Positions 19,492 through 28,899 of a DNA stretch of 64,000 nt are shown here, in pieces. Every line of letters starts with the position of its first letter. Position 1 is the first letter of the stretch. The notes below the pieces were generated by a model, which saw nothing but the letters and a program-made list of their open reading frames with translations, was not told the origin of the DNA and searched no databases. Origin of the DNA: Alteromonas sp. M12 (GTDB lineage Bacteria; Pseudomonadota; Gammaproteobacteria; Enterobacterales; Alteromonadaceae); contig NZ_CP144164.1 of assembly GCF_037478005.1 (NCBI RefSeq), positions 1,054,001-1,118,000 of the forward strand. The letters are read 5' to 3'. The position numbers and the translations under genes are program-made.

Positions 19492-20116
19492 TTTAAATGA
19501 ATCTGAGTTACTCGCAGCTTGGATGCAAGGGGAGTTGAGCCCGCAACAACAAAAACAGTTTGAGAAATTGTGCACTGAAAATGAGCGATTTTCTGAGCAG
19601 GTTGAAATGGCAAACCAAGCTTCCTTGCTAGCGCAAGATTATCGCTCAGAAATAGTGCCTAAGTGGAACAAGGCGAATAGTTTTGACTATCAGCAACCAC
19701 CTAAATGGTGGCAATGGCAAGGTTTACCGGTATTTTCGAGCGCGCTTTCGATTGTTGCTATTGTTTTGGTTTTTAGTGGTTTTGAAGCAAGTGTCGAAAA
19801 TGGCAAGGTGACATTCGGGTTTGCTGATTCTAACCAGAGTATCGAGCAAAAAGTCGCCCAACAATTAAATGAATTTAAAGTACAACAAAATGAAGCTTTA
19901 AATAGTTATGTTATGTCGTTACGTGAACAGCAATTAGATGCAAGCACCCAATTGACTCAGTACTTACTAGCCTCTAGTAGGCAAGAACGTAAAGAGGATT
20001 TCGGAGAACTCATAAAGTTCATCAATGAACAGCGAAACGACGACCAATTGTTTTACGCTCGGCAGTTAAATCAGCTCGAAAAAGCGATTTACGACAGTCC
20101 AAGTGGTAATCCTTAG
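19484..20116 (+). CDS. Probable membrane anti-sigma factor
   Basis: A 210-residue single-pass membrane protein. The N-terminus (LNESELLAAWMQGELSPQQQKQFEKL, then ENERFSEQVEMANQ) is the short helical type seen in anti-sigma domains. A transmembrane helix lies near residues 74-92 (GLPVFSSALSIVAIVLVFSGF). The periplasmic part is helical and glutamine-rich. ATG 19484 is 6 bases after GGAGG at 19473-19477; the in-frame TTG at 19478 is too close to that site. The overlap with the sigma gene implies coupled translation. No zinc-binding ZAS cysteine motif is visible. The anti-sigma role is inferred from context and topology. Confidence 0.78.
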   Translation: MPDLNESELLAAWMQGELSPQQQKQFEKLCTENERFSEQVEMANQASLLAQDYRSEIVPKWNKANSFDYQQPPKWWQWQGLPVFSSALSIVAIVLVFSGFEASVENGKVTFGFADSNQSIEQKVAQQLNEFKVQQNEALNSYVMSLREQQLDASTQLTQYLLASSRQERKEDFGELIKFINEQRNDDQLFYARQLNQLEKAIYDSPSGNP

Positions 20117-20162
20117 AACCAGAAATATTGTGTATCTAATTTGCAAGAATAAAGAGGTAAAA

Positions 20163-21119
20163 ATGAAAACCTATCAAAAATTTAAGAAATTATCATTGGC
20201 AACTACCACAGTAGCAGTGATGTTTGGACTCGCTTCAAGTGCAGTTTGGGCAAAAACCAACCTGTCAGAATTGCGCAGTGAACTGCAGATAATGAGTGGT
20301 ATTATGAAAACTGCCATGGCGCAAGGGGAAAACAAAAACGGTATTCGCTTACGGGGATTGGAAGTTACATATTTATCGGCTCAAGGGGTGGTATTTGAAT
20401 TAAACAGCAGTGCTCAAAATAGACACTTTTCATTTTCTTTTGATACCAACAATGAGTTTGTACTAGCTCCAGAACTACCGCCTATTCCTCCATTGCCTGT
20501 TGTTGGAGACGAAGAGCATGAGGTATTCATCGAATTTGATGATGAACACTGGAGTGAAGAAGTTGAAGAGTCTTTACGATTGGCAAGCGGGGCGATGAAT
20601 AAAGCAAGAGAAAAACTACGGGAATTAAATCAACAAGAGCGTGAAATAGCTTGGGAGCAGCGCGAATATAAGCGTCGCTTGCGGGATATAGAGTTTGAAA
20701 TGCGCACTGCTGATAGCCAGCGCAAGGCCAATTTACAAGAGCAAAAAGCAGAGTTAGATGCTGAGTTAGCTGAGTTGAAAAAACGTCAATCCAGTGTTGA
20801 CAAATATGCCGAACAATTGGAAGCAGATCAAAAACAACAAGCTGAACAACGACTTATGCAAAGGAAGCAGCAATACTCGGCATTTTTAACCCGGTTTGAA
20901 GATAATGTCACCTCTACTTTGTGTAAATATGGAAACGGCTTTAAGGCATTGCCAAGCGATGAAAACGTAACTTTCGTTTTGTCGAATTTGGGTTCAGCTG
21001 AGAAGGGCGGATCTGAAGACCGTATCTATGTGTTTAAAAACAAAGATATTCAATCTTGTGTAAAAGATAAAATAACGCCTAAGCAGTTACTATCTAATGC
21101 TGATGCCTATCTGTTCTAA
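20163..21119 (+). CDS. Secreted coiled-coil protein of the ECF sigma operon
   Basis: A 318-residue protein with a Sec signal peptide (MKTYQKFKKLSLATTTVAVM..., likely cleavage after SSAVWA, residue 30). A short beta-rich segment and a proline-rich linker (PELPPIPPLPVVG) come next. A long charged coiled coil follows at about residues 140-240, with repeated Lys-Arg-Glu-Gln heptads (EQREYKRRLRDIEFEMR). Two cysteines near the C-terminus may form a disulfide. ATG 20163 follows AAGAGGT; the longer frame from 20103 would destroy the signal peptide. It follows the anti-sigma gene by 46 bp and is probably co-transcribed. A periplasmic stress or envelope role is inferred. I do not recognise the family. 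Confidence 0.8.
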   Translation: MKTYQKFKKLSLATTTVAVMFGLASSAVWAKTNLSELRSELQIMSGIMKTAMAQGENKNGIRLRGLEVTYLSAQGVVFELNSSAQNRHFSFSFDTNNEFVLAPELPPIPPLPVVGDEEHEVFIEFDDEHWSEEVEESLRLASGAMNKAREKLRELNQQEREIAWEQREYKRRLRDIEFEMRTADSQRKANLQEQKAELDAELAELKKRQSSVDKYAEQLEADQKQQAEQRLMQRKQQYSAFLTRFEDNVTSTLCKYGNGFKALPSDENVTFVLSNLGSAEKGGSEDRIYVFKNKDIQSCVKDKITPKQLLSNADAYLF

Positions 21120-21147
21120 TCTGCTATTAAACAATATTAACCCTTTG

Positions 21148-21175
21148 AAAATACCGTGCACCCCACGGTATTTTT
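21148..21175 (+). terminator. Terminator after the ECF sigma operon
   Basis: An 11-bp stem AAAATACCGTG / CACGGTATTTT with a 5-base loop and a T-rich 3' side ends the three-gene operon. Confidence 0.88.
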
Positions 21176-21290
21176 AGTTAACTTAGCAATACAATTAAAT
21201 TGCTTTTGCATGTTCCATGACTTTTGACTGTGAAAACGCTAAGCTTAGGCAGTTTAATTTTTGCAGTGACAAGTGATTGGATTTTAATAC

Positions 21291-22415
21291 ATGACTAAAC
21301 AGATTGTGATCAGTGGTTCGGGATTATGGACACCACCAAATAGTATTTCTAACAGTGAATTGGTTGATAGCTATAATGCTTATGCAGAAAAGTTTAACCA
21401 AGAAAACGCCGAAGCAATAGCGGCTGATGAAGTTAAAGCTAAGCCATTATCTAGTGCTGAATTTGTAGAAAAAGCGTCTGGTATTAAAAGTCGTTATGTG
21501 TACTGCAAAGACGGTATTTTAGACATCGACCGTATGCGCCCTGATATTCCAGAGCGAAGTGATGATGAAATATCTCATCAAGCTGAAGTTGCTCTAGATG
21601 CAGCGAAAAAGGCGCTAAAAGCGGCGAATAAAACAGCGGCAGATATTGATGCGGTAATTGTTTCTTGTGCATACACGCAACGCTCATACCCGGCAATAGC
21701 GATTGAAGTTCAAGGTGCGTTGGGAATTAAAGGTTTTGCATTTGACATGTTGGTTGCATGTTCAGCAGCTACATTTGGTGTGCATAGAGCCTACGAGATG
21801 GTTGCCGCTGAAACGGCTAAATGTGTACTAGTCATTAATCCTGAATTGGTTTCACCGCAAATTAATTATAAGGATCGCGATAGTCATTTTATTTTTGGCG
21901 ACGTGGCTACGGCGATGGTTATCGAACATCAAGATACTGCAACCAGTGAACACCAATTTGAGATTCTCAGTACCAAAGCGGTCACTGATTTTTCCAACAA
22001 TATTCGTTCTAACTTTGGCTACTTGAGTCGAGTATTTGATACCGAACCATATGGGCCTGATAAGTTATTTCATCAAGAAGGACGTAAAGTTTTCAAAGAA
22101 GTCTGTCCTATGGCTGCTGCTCATATTGTCGATCATTTGGCAAAGCACAGTTTGACTTCAGCTGATGTTAAGCGCTGGTGGTTGCATCAAGCGAATATTA
22201 ATATGAATACTTTAATTACCAAAAAATTACTTGGTCGAGTGGCGGAAGGTGACGAAGCACCTATTGTTTTAGACCGTTATGCAAATACTGCTTCGGCGGG
22301 CTCCATCATAGCGTTTCATTTACATCATCAAGATTTACAATCGGGAGATTTTGGTTTGATTTGTTCCTTTGGTGCTGGGTATTCTATTGGTAGCTTGGTG
22401 TTGAAAAAGAAGTAA
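21291..22415 (+). CDS. 3-oxoacyl-ACP synthase III (FabH-like ketosynthase)
   Basis: Thiolase-fold condensing enzyme of 374 residues. The catalytic triad of the FabH class is present: Cys157 in DMLVACSAATFG, His299 in WWLHQANINMN and Asn332 in YANTASAGSI. It is about 55 residues longer than housekeeping FabH, with an N-terminal insertion around residues 30-85, and resembles the second FabH-like enzymes of Pseudomonas and Alteromonadales (PA3286 type). Those condense acyl-CoA from outside or from beta-oxidation with malonyl-ACP. That function is family inference. It lies alone between the sigma operon and prsK, with no other fatty-acid genes nearby. Confidence 0.88.
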   Translation: MTKQIVISGSGLWTPPNSISNSELVDSYNAYAEKFNQENAEAIAADEVKAKPLSSAEFVEKASGIKSRYVYCKDGILDIDRMRPDIPERSDDEISHQAEVALDAAKKALKAANKTAADIDAVIVSCAYTQRSYPAIAIEVQGALGIKGFAFDMLVACSAATFGVHRAYEMVAAETAKCVLVINPELVSPQINYKDRDSHFIFGDVATAMVIEHQDTATSEHQFEILSTKAVTDFSNNIRSNFGYLSRVFDTEPYGPDKLFHQEGRKVFKEVCPMAAAHIVDHLAKHSLTSADVKRWWLHQANINMNTLITKKLLGRVAEGDEAPIVLDRYANTASAGSIIAFHLHHQDLQSGDFGLICSFGAGYSIGSLVLKKK

Positions 22416-22520
22416 AATTGAAGCTATGAATTACAACACGTAGAGTTAAGTCTTTACCGATAATTGAAGTGCTACAGGGTGCATACAAAAGTTAGTTTCG
22501 TTCAAGGAAGTCAATAAATC

Positions 22521-24545
22521 ATGGTAGCCGATCTTGGGTTTGGGTTAGGTGTAGTCAGTTACAGCCTATTGCTATTATTGCTGTTCACGGTTAGAAAGGC
22601 TGGACTAGTCAAGTACTTATTGATTTTGGCCACTGCAGGGACTGCTGTCTGGTGTTTGCTTCACATTAACTTTTTATTTGGTCCTGTAGAAATTGAAAAC
22701 CTGTTTCTATGGGATGCAGCTAAACAAAGTATCTGGCTGGTGTTTTTGCTGGCTTGCATTAAAGATGACTTTCGCAATTTAAAGGACGTATTAGTGCGTC
22801 CTTTTTCGATTGTGATGTTATCTGTACCTGTGGCTTCGATATTATTACCTTATTTTTTCAGCATCGACGTTAGTTGGCGTTTTCTCGCACAAACCATAAT
22901 ATCCTTAGAAGTTTTGGTCATTTTAGAACTGCTCTACAGGCAAGCAGGGGAAAATAAGTGGGCTTACAAACCATTAGTGTTATACCTGGGCGCTACTAAC
23001 TTATTTGAATTTGTTACCTTCGCCAATGCCACTATGGTTGGTGGTCTTGAAGTCCACTATATTGCTGCTAGAGGGTATGTATATACCGGATTATTGCCAT
23101 TTTTAGTGTTGGCGATTCGTCGTATCAAACATTGGGGAGTGGATATATTCATTTCCCGAGATATAGTGTTACACAGCTCGTTACTGATGGTTGCAGGTAT
23201 TTATCTGTTTATCATGGCGATGTTAGGCTATTTCGTGAAATACGTAGGCGGAGAGTGGGGAGGAACAATACAGATATTGCTCATCGTTTTGTCTACGGCA
23301 CTGTTGATGACATTGTTTCTGTCAAATAGCTTACGGGTTAAAATTCGCGTCTTTATCACAAAACACTTTTTTGTTAATCAATTTGACTATCGAATTGAAT
23401 GGTTAAAATTAACCGATGCGTTATCTTCCAATGAATCGAATATTTCCCAAGTGTATGAAAATGCCCTCAATAGCTGGATTCAAGCAATTGAATATGATTC
23501 CGGCGTTTTATTAAAAAAAGAAGGGCATAGCCTCAACCCAAAAGCACAGATAAACCATCCAGATCTAACTTCTCGAGAATGTCAGCTACTCAATGAATTG
23601 GCAATTTACTGTCAACAAAAAGATTGGGTCATCGACATCGAAGAGTTGCGTTACCAACCCTTTATTTACGAAGGTTTAAAAATAAATCATGCATTATTAA
23701 ACGAATGTTCATTTCAAATTGTGCTACCCATCTATAAAGCGGAAGCGTTGTGGGGCTTAGCCATTATGAATGGTGATCGTTCAGTGCGTAAGCTGAATTG
23801 GGAGTTACGGGATTACCTGACTGCGGTTACCGCACAAATATCGAGTTATGTGTTTCATCATGAAGCGGGTAAAGAAGTCGCGGAAAATGCGCAATTTGCG
23901 GCCTTCAATCGTATGTCAGCTTTTGTACTACATGATTTAAAGAATGTTTTGGCACAAATAGATTTGATTTTGGCAAATGCGGAGCAACATAAAGACAACC
24001 CCGAGTTTATTGACGATACTTTCGAAACACTGACGCATACAAAAGCTCGTATGGACAAAATGTTACGTCAGCTTACAGATAAAAAAGAAGCGCAAAGAAG
24101 CAGTGTAAAACTATGTAATGTTTCCGAAAGTATTCGCTCAGTGATCGCTAAAAAATGCGCAGGAAATTTACCCAATCCTAGTTTAATTGTAATAGATGAA
24201 AAACAACTGGTGATAGATGAAGAAAAATTCTGTAATGTTATGTATCACCTCATCAGTAATGCACAACAAGCTACTGATGATAATGGAACAGTGGAAATTA
24301 GCATTGATATGAGCGTTGACCAACGTTTTCTTGTGGTTACCATCAAAGATTCTGGTGAAGGGATGAGTCAAGATTTTATTGAAAATCGCCTATTTAAACC
24401 ATTCGATACCACAAAAGGTAACGCCGGAATGGGAATTGGCGCTTACGATGCCAAAAATTTCGTTGAAAGGTTGGGCGGCAGTATCAAAGTCCAAAGTGAA
24501 GAACAAAAAGGATCAGTGTTCACACTGAGTTTTCCTGCAGAATAA
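22521..24545 (+). CDS. prsK: PrsK-type sensor histidine kinase
   Basis: Membrane histidine kinase of 674 residues. The N-terminal ~280 residues hold about eight hydrophobic helices, beginning MVADLGFGLGVVSYSLLLLLLFTVR. A GAF-like region follows at about 310-440. The phosphorylated histidine is expected in NRMSAFVLHDLKNVLAQ, and the ATPase has MYHLISNAQQATDD (N box), KDSGEGM, and NAGMGIGAYDAKNFVERLGG. This architecture and order match PrsK of the PEP-CTERM/exosortase systems. The cognate regulator gene follows 27 bases later. No exosortase or PEP-CTERM protein is encoded in the window, so the partner locus must be elsewhere or absent. Confidence 0.9.
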   Translation: MVADLGFGLGVVSYSLLLLLLFTVRKAGLVKYLLILATAGTAVWCLLHINFLFGPVEIENLFLWDAAKQSIWLVFLLACIKDDFRNLKDVLVRPFSIVMLSVPVASILLPYFFSIDVSWRFLAQTIISLEVLVILELLYRQAGENKWAYKPLVLYLGATNLFEFVTFANATMVGGLEVHYIAARGYVYTGLLPFLVLAIRRIKHWGVDIFISRDIVLHSSLLMVAGIYLFIMAMLGYFVKYVGGEWGGTIQILLIVLSTALLMTLFLSNSLRVKIRVFITKHFFVNQFDYRIEWLKLTDALSSNESNISQVYENALNSWIQAIEYDSGVLLKKEGHSLNPKAQINHPDLTSRECQLLNELAIYCQQKDWVIDIEELRYQPFIYEGLKINHALLNECSFQIVLPIYKAEALWGLAIMNGDRSVRKLNWELRDYLTAVTAQISSYVFHHEAGKEVAENAQFAAFNRMSAFVLHDLKNVLAQIDLILANAEQHKDNPEFIDDTFETLTHTKARMDKMLRQLTDKKEAQRSSVKLCNVSESIRSVIAKKCAGNLPNPSLIVIDEKQLVIDEEKFCNVMYHLISNAQQATDDNGTVEISIDMSVDQRFLVVTIKDSGEGMSQDFIENRLFKPFDTTKGNAGMGIGAYDAKNFVERLGGSIKVQSEEQKGSVFTLSFPAE

Positions 24546-24572
24546 TAATCTTTATAGAGGGACCCGGAAGAA

Positions 24573-25934
24573 GTGGATAGAATATTAGTAGTTGATGATG
24601 ATCTAGGTATCCAAAAACAACTTAAATGGAGTTTGAGTGATTACGAAGTTGTTTTCGCAGAAGATCGTCAGTCTGCGATCAACCAATTACGTCGATATGA
24701 ACCTAAAGTTGTTACACTAGATTTAGGTTTACCTCCTGACCCTGCTAATGCTTCTGAGGGACTGGCTGCATTAGAGGAAATTTTGGCTTTATCACCACAA
24801 ACAAAAGTTATTGTGGTAACGGGTAACAATGATAAAGAAAATGCGCTTAAAGCCGTTGCCTTAGGTGCCTACGATTTTTATCAAAAGCCCATAGATTCTG
24901 ACACGATTCAGATTTTGATTAATCGCGCAGCCAACCTATATAACCTCGAACTTGAAAATCGACAACTAGCCAAAACTTCACCATCAATGAGCAAAATTAT
25001 TGGTAATAGTGAATGTATTCAGATGGTTAGTCGTAAAGCTGAAAAAATTGCTCAGACTGATATTAGCACCTTGTTGTTAGGGGAAAGTGGTACTGGTAAA
25101 GAGGTGTTTGCCCGCAGTATTCACGACCACAGTCTGCGTAAAGACAATCCTTTTGTCGCGATTAACTGTGCATCCATACCTGAAAACCTGTTAGAAAGTG
25201 AACTTTTTGGTTACGAAAAAGGCGCATTTACTGGCGCGAATAAAACCACTTTAGGAAAAATTGAAACCGCCCAAGGTGGAACCGTATTTTTAGATGAAAT
25301 TGGTGACATGCCGTTAGGTTTACAAGCCAAAATGCTGCGCTTCTTACAAGAACGAGTGATTGAGCGAGTAGGTGGCCGAAGTGAAATCCCTGTGGATATT
25401 CGAGTTATCTGTGCAACCCACAGAAATTTGCAAGACATGGTCGCTGAACAGACGTTCCGTGAAGATCTGTTCTACCGTGTTGGCGAAATTATTATCAGCA
25501 TTCCGCCGCTAAGAGAGCGTGAGAATGACGTTATTTTATTAGCTAAGACCTTCTTGAACCAATACAACGAAGAATTTGGAACAAAGGTTAAAGGTCTCAG
25601 CGATGGTGCCGTGAAAGCGATGCTACAACACAAGTGGAACGGTAATATTCGGGAATTACAAAATAAACTAAAATCAGCAGTTATTTTGGCCGAAGGCAGT
25701 ACCATTCAAGCCGATGATCTTGGGTTAGTTGTGCGTGAAGATGGTGACGATGCCGTTGATAGTCTTAATCTGCGAGAAGTCAGAGAATTAGCCGAGAGTC
25801 GGGCAATACGTCGAGCTTATCACCAGTCTGAGAAAAATATGTCGAGAACTGCTGAATTGCTAGGTGTGACACGACCAACATTATACTCATTAATTGATAA
25901 GTACCATTTGGATGATATAAAGACCGGTGCATAA
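24573..25934 (+). CDS. prsR: PrsR-type sigma54-interacting response regulator
   Basis: NtrC-class regulator of 453 residues with a GTG start. The receiver domain has DD at residues 8-10 and the phospho-acceptor Asp in VVTLDLGLPPD near residue 51. The AAA+ domain has Walker A GESGTGKE near 170, the GAFTGA loop that contacts sigma54 near 220, and Walker B GGTVFLDEIGDMP. The Fis-type HTH is at the C-terminus (NMSRTAELLGVTRPTLYSLIDKY). It follows prsK closely and is ended by a strong terminator. In PEP-CTERM organisms PrsR activates sigma54 promoters of exopolysaccharide and PEP-CTERM genes; no target is evident here. Confidence 0.92.
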   Translation: MDRILVVDDDLGIQKQLKWSLSDYEVVFAEDRQSAINQLRRYEPKVVTLDLGLPPDPANASEGLAALEEILALSPQTKVIVVTGNNDKENALKAVALGAYDFYQKPIDSDTIQILINRAANLYNLELENRQLAKTSPSMSKIIGNSECIQMVSRKAEKIAQTDISTLLLGESGTGKEVFARSIHDHSLRKDNPFVAINCASIPENLLESELFGYEKGAFTGANKTTLGKIETAQGGTVFLDEIGDMPLGLQAKMLRFLQERVIERVGGRSEIPVDIRVICATHRNLQDMVAEQTFREDLFYRVGEIIISIPPLRERENDVILLAKTFLNQYNEEFGTKVKGLSDGAVKAMLQHKWNGNIRELQNKLKSAVILAEGSTIQADDLGLVVREDGDDAVDSLNLREVRELAESRAIRRAYHQSEKNMSRTAELLGVTRPTLYSLIDKYHLDDIKTGA

Positions 25935-25956
25935 TAGGTTTAATTGGCTGTGAATT

Positions 25957-25996
25957 AAAAAATCCCTCAGGATGTAAATTCTGAGGGATTTTTTTT
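25957..25996. terminator. Bidirectional terminator between prsR and tdk
   Basis: A stem AAAAAATCCCTCAG / CTGAGGGATTTTTT with a 10-base loop, A-rich on one side and T-rich on the other. It can serve both prsR (+) and the convergent tdk (-). Confidence 0.92.
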
Positions 25997-26031
25997 AGTG
26001 AATTGGTTTTAGCATTTCAATTCACTTTTTA

Positions 26032-26607
26032 TTACCAAACCAACTGCGTAAAATGCTTGCGACACATTGATTCGTATGTGTCGTTACCCCCTACTTGCAC
26101 CTGAGCTCCATGTTTTACTGGGTTACCATTCTCATCCCAGCGCACCACGAAGTTGGCTTTTTTACCACAATGACAGACTGTTTTTAATTCAATCATTTTA
26201 TCGGCCCATGCCAACAGATAGTGACTTCCCTCAAAGGTCTCACCGAGGAAATCAGTTCGCAATCCGTAGGCCAATACGGGAATTTTTAGTTGATCGACAA
26301 TCCCGGTTAACTGTTTCACTTGCTGTTTACTTAAAAATTGCGCTTCATCGATAAATATACAGTCAATTTTTCCTTTTTCATGTAAGCCTTGGATACTTTC
26401 AAATAAATCACTTTCTCGATTAAAAAGGTGTGCATCCGCTTTTAAGCCAATTCGCGATGCGACTTTGCCAATGCCGTAACGATCATCTAGCGCAGCGGTA
26501 AAAATTTCCGCTCGCATTCCACGTTCTTGATAATTGTATGCTGATTGTAGTAGTGAAGTGGATTTACCTGCATTCATTGCAGAATAATAAAAATATAGTT
26601 GGGCCAT
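26032..26607 (-). CDS. tdk: Thymidine kinase
   Basis: Phosphorylates thymidine in the salvage pathway. Walker A lies in [14 protein letters not shown] at residues 8-21, Walker B and the metal site in [11 protein letters not shown], and the lasso region in [14 protein letters not shown]. Zinc-binding cysteines are visible as CHCGKKA and the late MCRKHF. The 191 residues fit bacterial Tdk. It is monocistronic, convergent with prsR, and ends at the shared terminator. Confidence 0.96.
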   Translation of the reverse strand: MAQLYFYYSAMNAGKSTSLLQSAYNYQERGMRAEIFTAALDDRYGIGKVASRIGLKADAHLFNRESDLFESIQGLHEKGKIDCIFIDEAQFLSKQQVKQLTGIVDQLKIPVLAYGLRTDFLGETFEGSHYLLAWADKMIELKTVCHCGKKANFVVRWDENGNPVKHGAQVQVGGNDTYESMCRKHFTQLVW

Positions 26608-26699
26608 AAAGCTGCTCTAATGACTATGCAATGAAACACAGTGGTTTTTAAAAGTTAAAATAGTGATCTAGTTTAAGTTCGAATTAATGGTTCTATAAA

Positions 26700-28676
26700 C
26701 TAGGTTTCGATATTCTCCACCCATCGGCGTAAATCATCGTTTACCATAGGTTTAGCAAATAAGAAACCTTGTAAATAATCGACGCCCATTTCTGAAAGTG
26801 TGAGAGCTTCTTGTTCTGTCTCTATGCCTTCAGCGACGGTTTTACAACCAAATTGTTTGGCTATAAATAGAGTTGCTCTGATTATTGCTTCTCCGCCTTG
26901 ATGCATGTTTAGCACAAAAGAACGATCAATTTTTATGGTGTCAAAATTGAGTGTTTGTAATTGACTCAAGGAAGAATAGCCAGTGCCAAAATCGTCAATT
27001 GAAACCTGTACATTTCTTGCCTTAATTGCATTGAGTTTGGCTTTCACTTTGACTTTGTTATCGGCGAACATAGACTCAGTTATTTCCAAGTGAAGTCGCT
27101 CTGGTTGTAATTTACTGGTTTTCAGTGCTCTGTCTAATATATCGATAAAATCAGAGTCTAATAATTGAATTATTGATACATTTACTGAAACAGAGGCGTT
27201 TGGACTATGCTGCCATTGGCTTGCATCAATACAGGCTCTATTGAGTACCCAAGCTCCAATTTCATGGATTAGACCTGATTGTTCTGCAAGGGGGATAAAG
27301 GTGTCTGGTCCAACTAAGTTGCCATTAAAATTCCAGCGTAATAATGCCTCAAACGACCATGGTTGTTTGGTTTTACATTTCACTATAGGTTGGTAACAAA
27401 GGTACATCTGTTTATTGTTAATGGCTTCTTGCAGTCCATCTCGCAGGTTTTCAATTTGCTTAAGATTCTCAAATAAATCTTGTGAAAACATTCTTGGTGC
27501 AGACAAATGCAATTTCTTTTGTTCGAACATGGCAAAATCAGCCAATTGTATTAATTCTGTCTCACTAGAGGTATGTTCAGGCAACATCGCAATACCTATG
27601 GTGGCACTTAAGTACAATTGATTAGACATAACATCTAAAGGCTGTGAAATACGGGCTAACAACGCATTAGCTACAGAAATAGCCGTTTCATGGTCGGCAT
27701 ACGGCAGTAGCATCAAGAATTCGTCACCGCCCCAACGTCCAGCTTGGTAATCGTTAGCAAACGCGCCTATTCGACCGGCAACTTCGACTAAAACAGCATC
27801 ACCAACCTTGTGACCCAAGGTGTCATTAATCTTTTTAAAACCGTTTAAATCGATGAATAACAAGGCTACCGAATGCCCACTTTTTATGCTTTTAGCTGCT
27901 GTTTCAGATAATTGCTGGATGAAGGCTGAGCGGTTATAAAGTTGGGTTAACGGATCCAAACTAGATAGCACTCTAATTTCGTAGGTACGTCGCTCCACTT
28001 CTTTTTCTAACGACTCGTTGGTAACGTTGAGTTGCTTATATGCTTCAGAAAGCTTGCCATTGACTTCATCTACTTGGGCTGCTTCTTTATGCATTTTTTC
28101 TAAGATATACGCATTTTCATTGCGAATTTTAACCGATTCTTCGGTTAAATCTGCCGCTCGTGCTGCGGAAAAGGCGACCGAAAGGTTGTACAAAATGCCC
28201 AAGCATCCTAAATAGAAATGAATACTGATACCGGAAAATAATGCCATGCAAGAAACTGGCGTTAGAAGTAAGACGGTGTAAAGTATCGCGGCTCTTTTAT
28301 GTCCAGAAAGTGCTGAATTAGCGCCACTTGAAAGTGTACAAAGCATGGCAAACGTCAATGCTAATTCGGTTAGGTCCATACTGTCATAAAACACCACAGC
28401 ATAGATACACCACATCAAAGCCAATGATATAACACCAAGCACTACTCGATTTCTTGCGCGGGATGGCTCGTATTTCTTGCGTCGTAATTTGATAAACCAA
28501 TACAGCCAATCGGCGAACCTTAGACTTGTAATGATAGCTACAATAACGAGCCAAATAACTTTTAGACTGTGGGTGTTAGGGGTGTCTAGAGCAAAAACCA
28601 GAAAAAAAGCAGCAACTAAACTGCCGATCAAACCGAAAAGAACGTTTTCGTATATACCGTTAGTTTTGTCCCGCAA
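26700..28676 (-). CDS. GGDEF-EAL membrane protein
   Basis: Bifunctional-type c-di-GMP protein of at least 658 residues. The N-terminal ~175 residues form about six membrane helices, and a coiled coil follows (residues 176-235). The GGDEF domain has an intact active site (WGGDEF, residues 315-320), and the EAL domain begins FEALLRW with EAL at 443-445 and later DDFGTGYSS. Both diguanylate cyclase and phosphodiesterase activity are therefore possible. The longest standard start is TTG 28676, which has no good ribosome-binding site. An in-frame ATT at 28709-28707 stands 7 bases after AAGGGG and may be the true start. The gene stands alone on the minus strand between tdk and srmB. Confidence 0.9.
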   Translation of the reverse strand: MRDKTNGIYENVLFGLIGSLVAAFFLVFALDTPNTHSLKVIWLVIVAIITSLRFADWLYWFIKLRRKKYEPSRARNRVVLGVISLALMWCIYAVVFYDSMDLTELALTFAMLCTLSSGANSALSGHKRAAILYTVLLLTPVSCMALFSGISIHFYLGCLGILYNLSVAFSAARAADLTEESVKIRNENAYILEKMHKEAAQVDEVNGKLSEAYKQLNVTNESLEKEVERRTYEIRVLSSLDPLTQLYNRSAFIQQLSETAAKSIKSGHSVALLFIDLNGFKKINDTLGHKVGDAVLVEVAGRIGAFANDYQAGRWGGDEFLMLLPYADHETAISVANALLARISQPLDVMSNQLYLSATIGIAMLPEHTSSETELIQLADFAMFEQKKLHLSAPRMFSQDLFENLKQIENLRDGLQEAINNKQMYLCYQPIVKCKTKQPWSFEALLRWNFNGNLVGPDTFIPLAEQSGLIHEIGAWVLNRACIDASQWQHSPNASVSVNVSIIQLLDSDFIDILDRALKTSKLQPERLHLEITESMFADNKVKVKAKLNAIKARNVQVSIDDFGTGYSSLSQLQTLNFDTIKIDRSFVLNMHQGGEAIIRATLFIAKQFGCKTVAEGIETEQEALTLSEMGVDYLQGFLFAKPMVNDDLRRWVENIET

Positions 28677-28899
28677 ATTTGCCCGAGCAATTTCAAAAAC
28701 GTTGTTAATGGCAGAACCCCTTATAAAAACCAGCCAAATTGCTCAAACAGCGCACATTATATATTTCGACATCATACAACTTTTAGGTTAGTTAAAAAAC
28801 AAACAACTACGATGGTCCTGAGTACCTAGCGTACAGATTGATTCAGGTTAAGAGCTAAATTATTATTTTAAAACAATTTATGTCTCTCATTATCGTATT

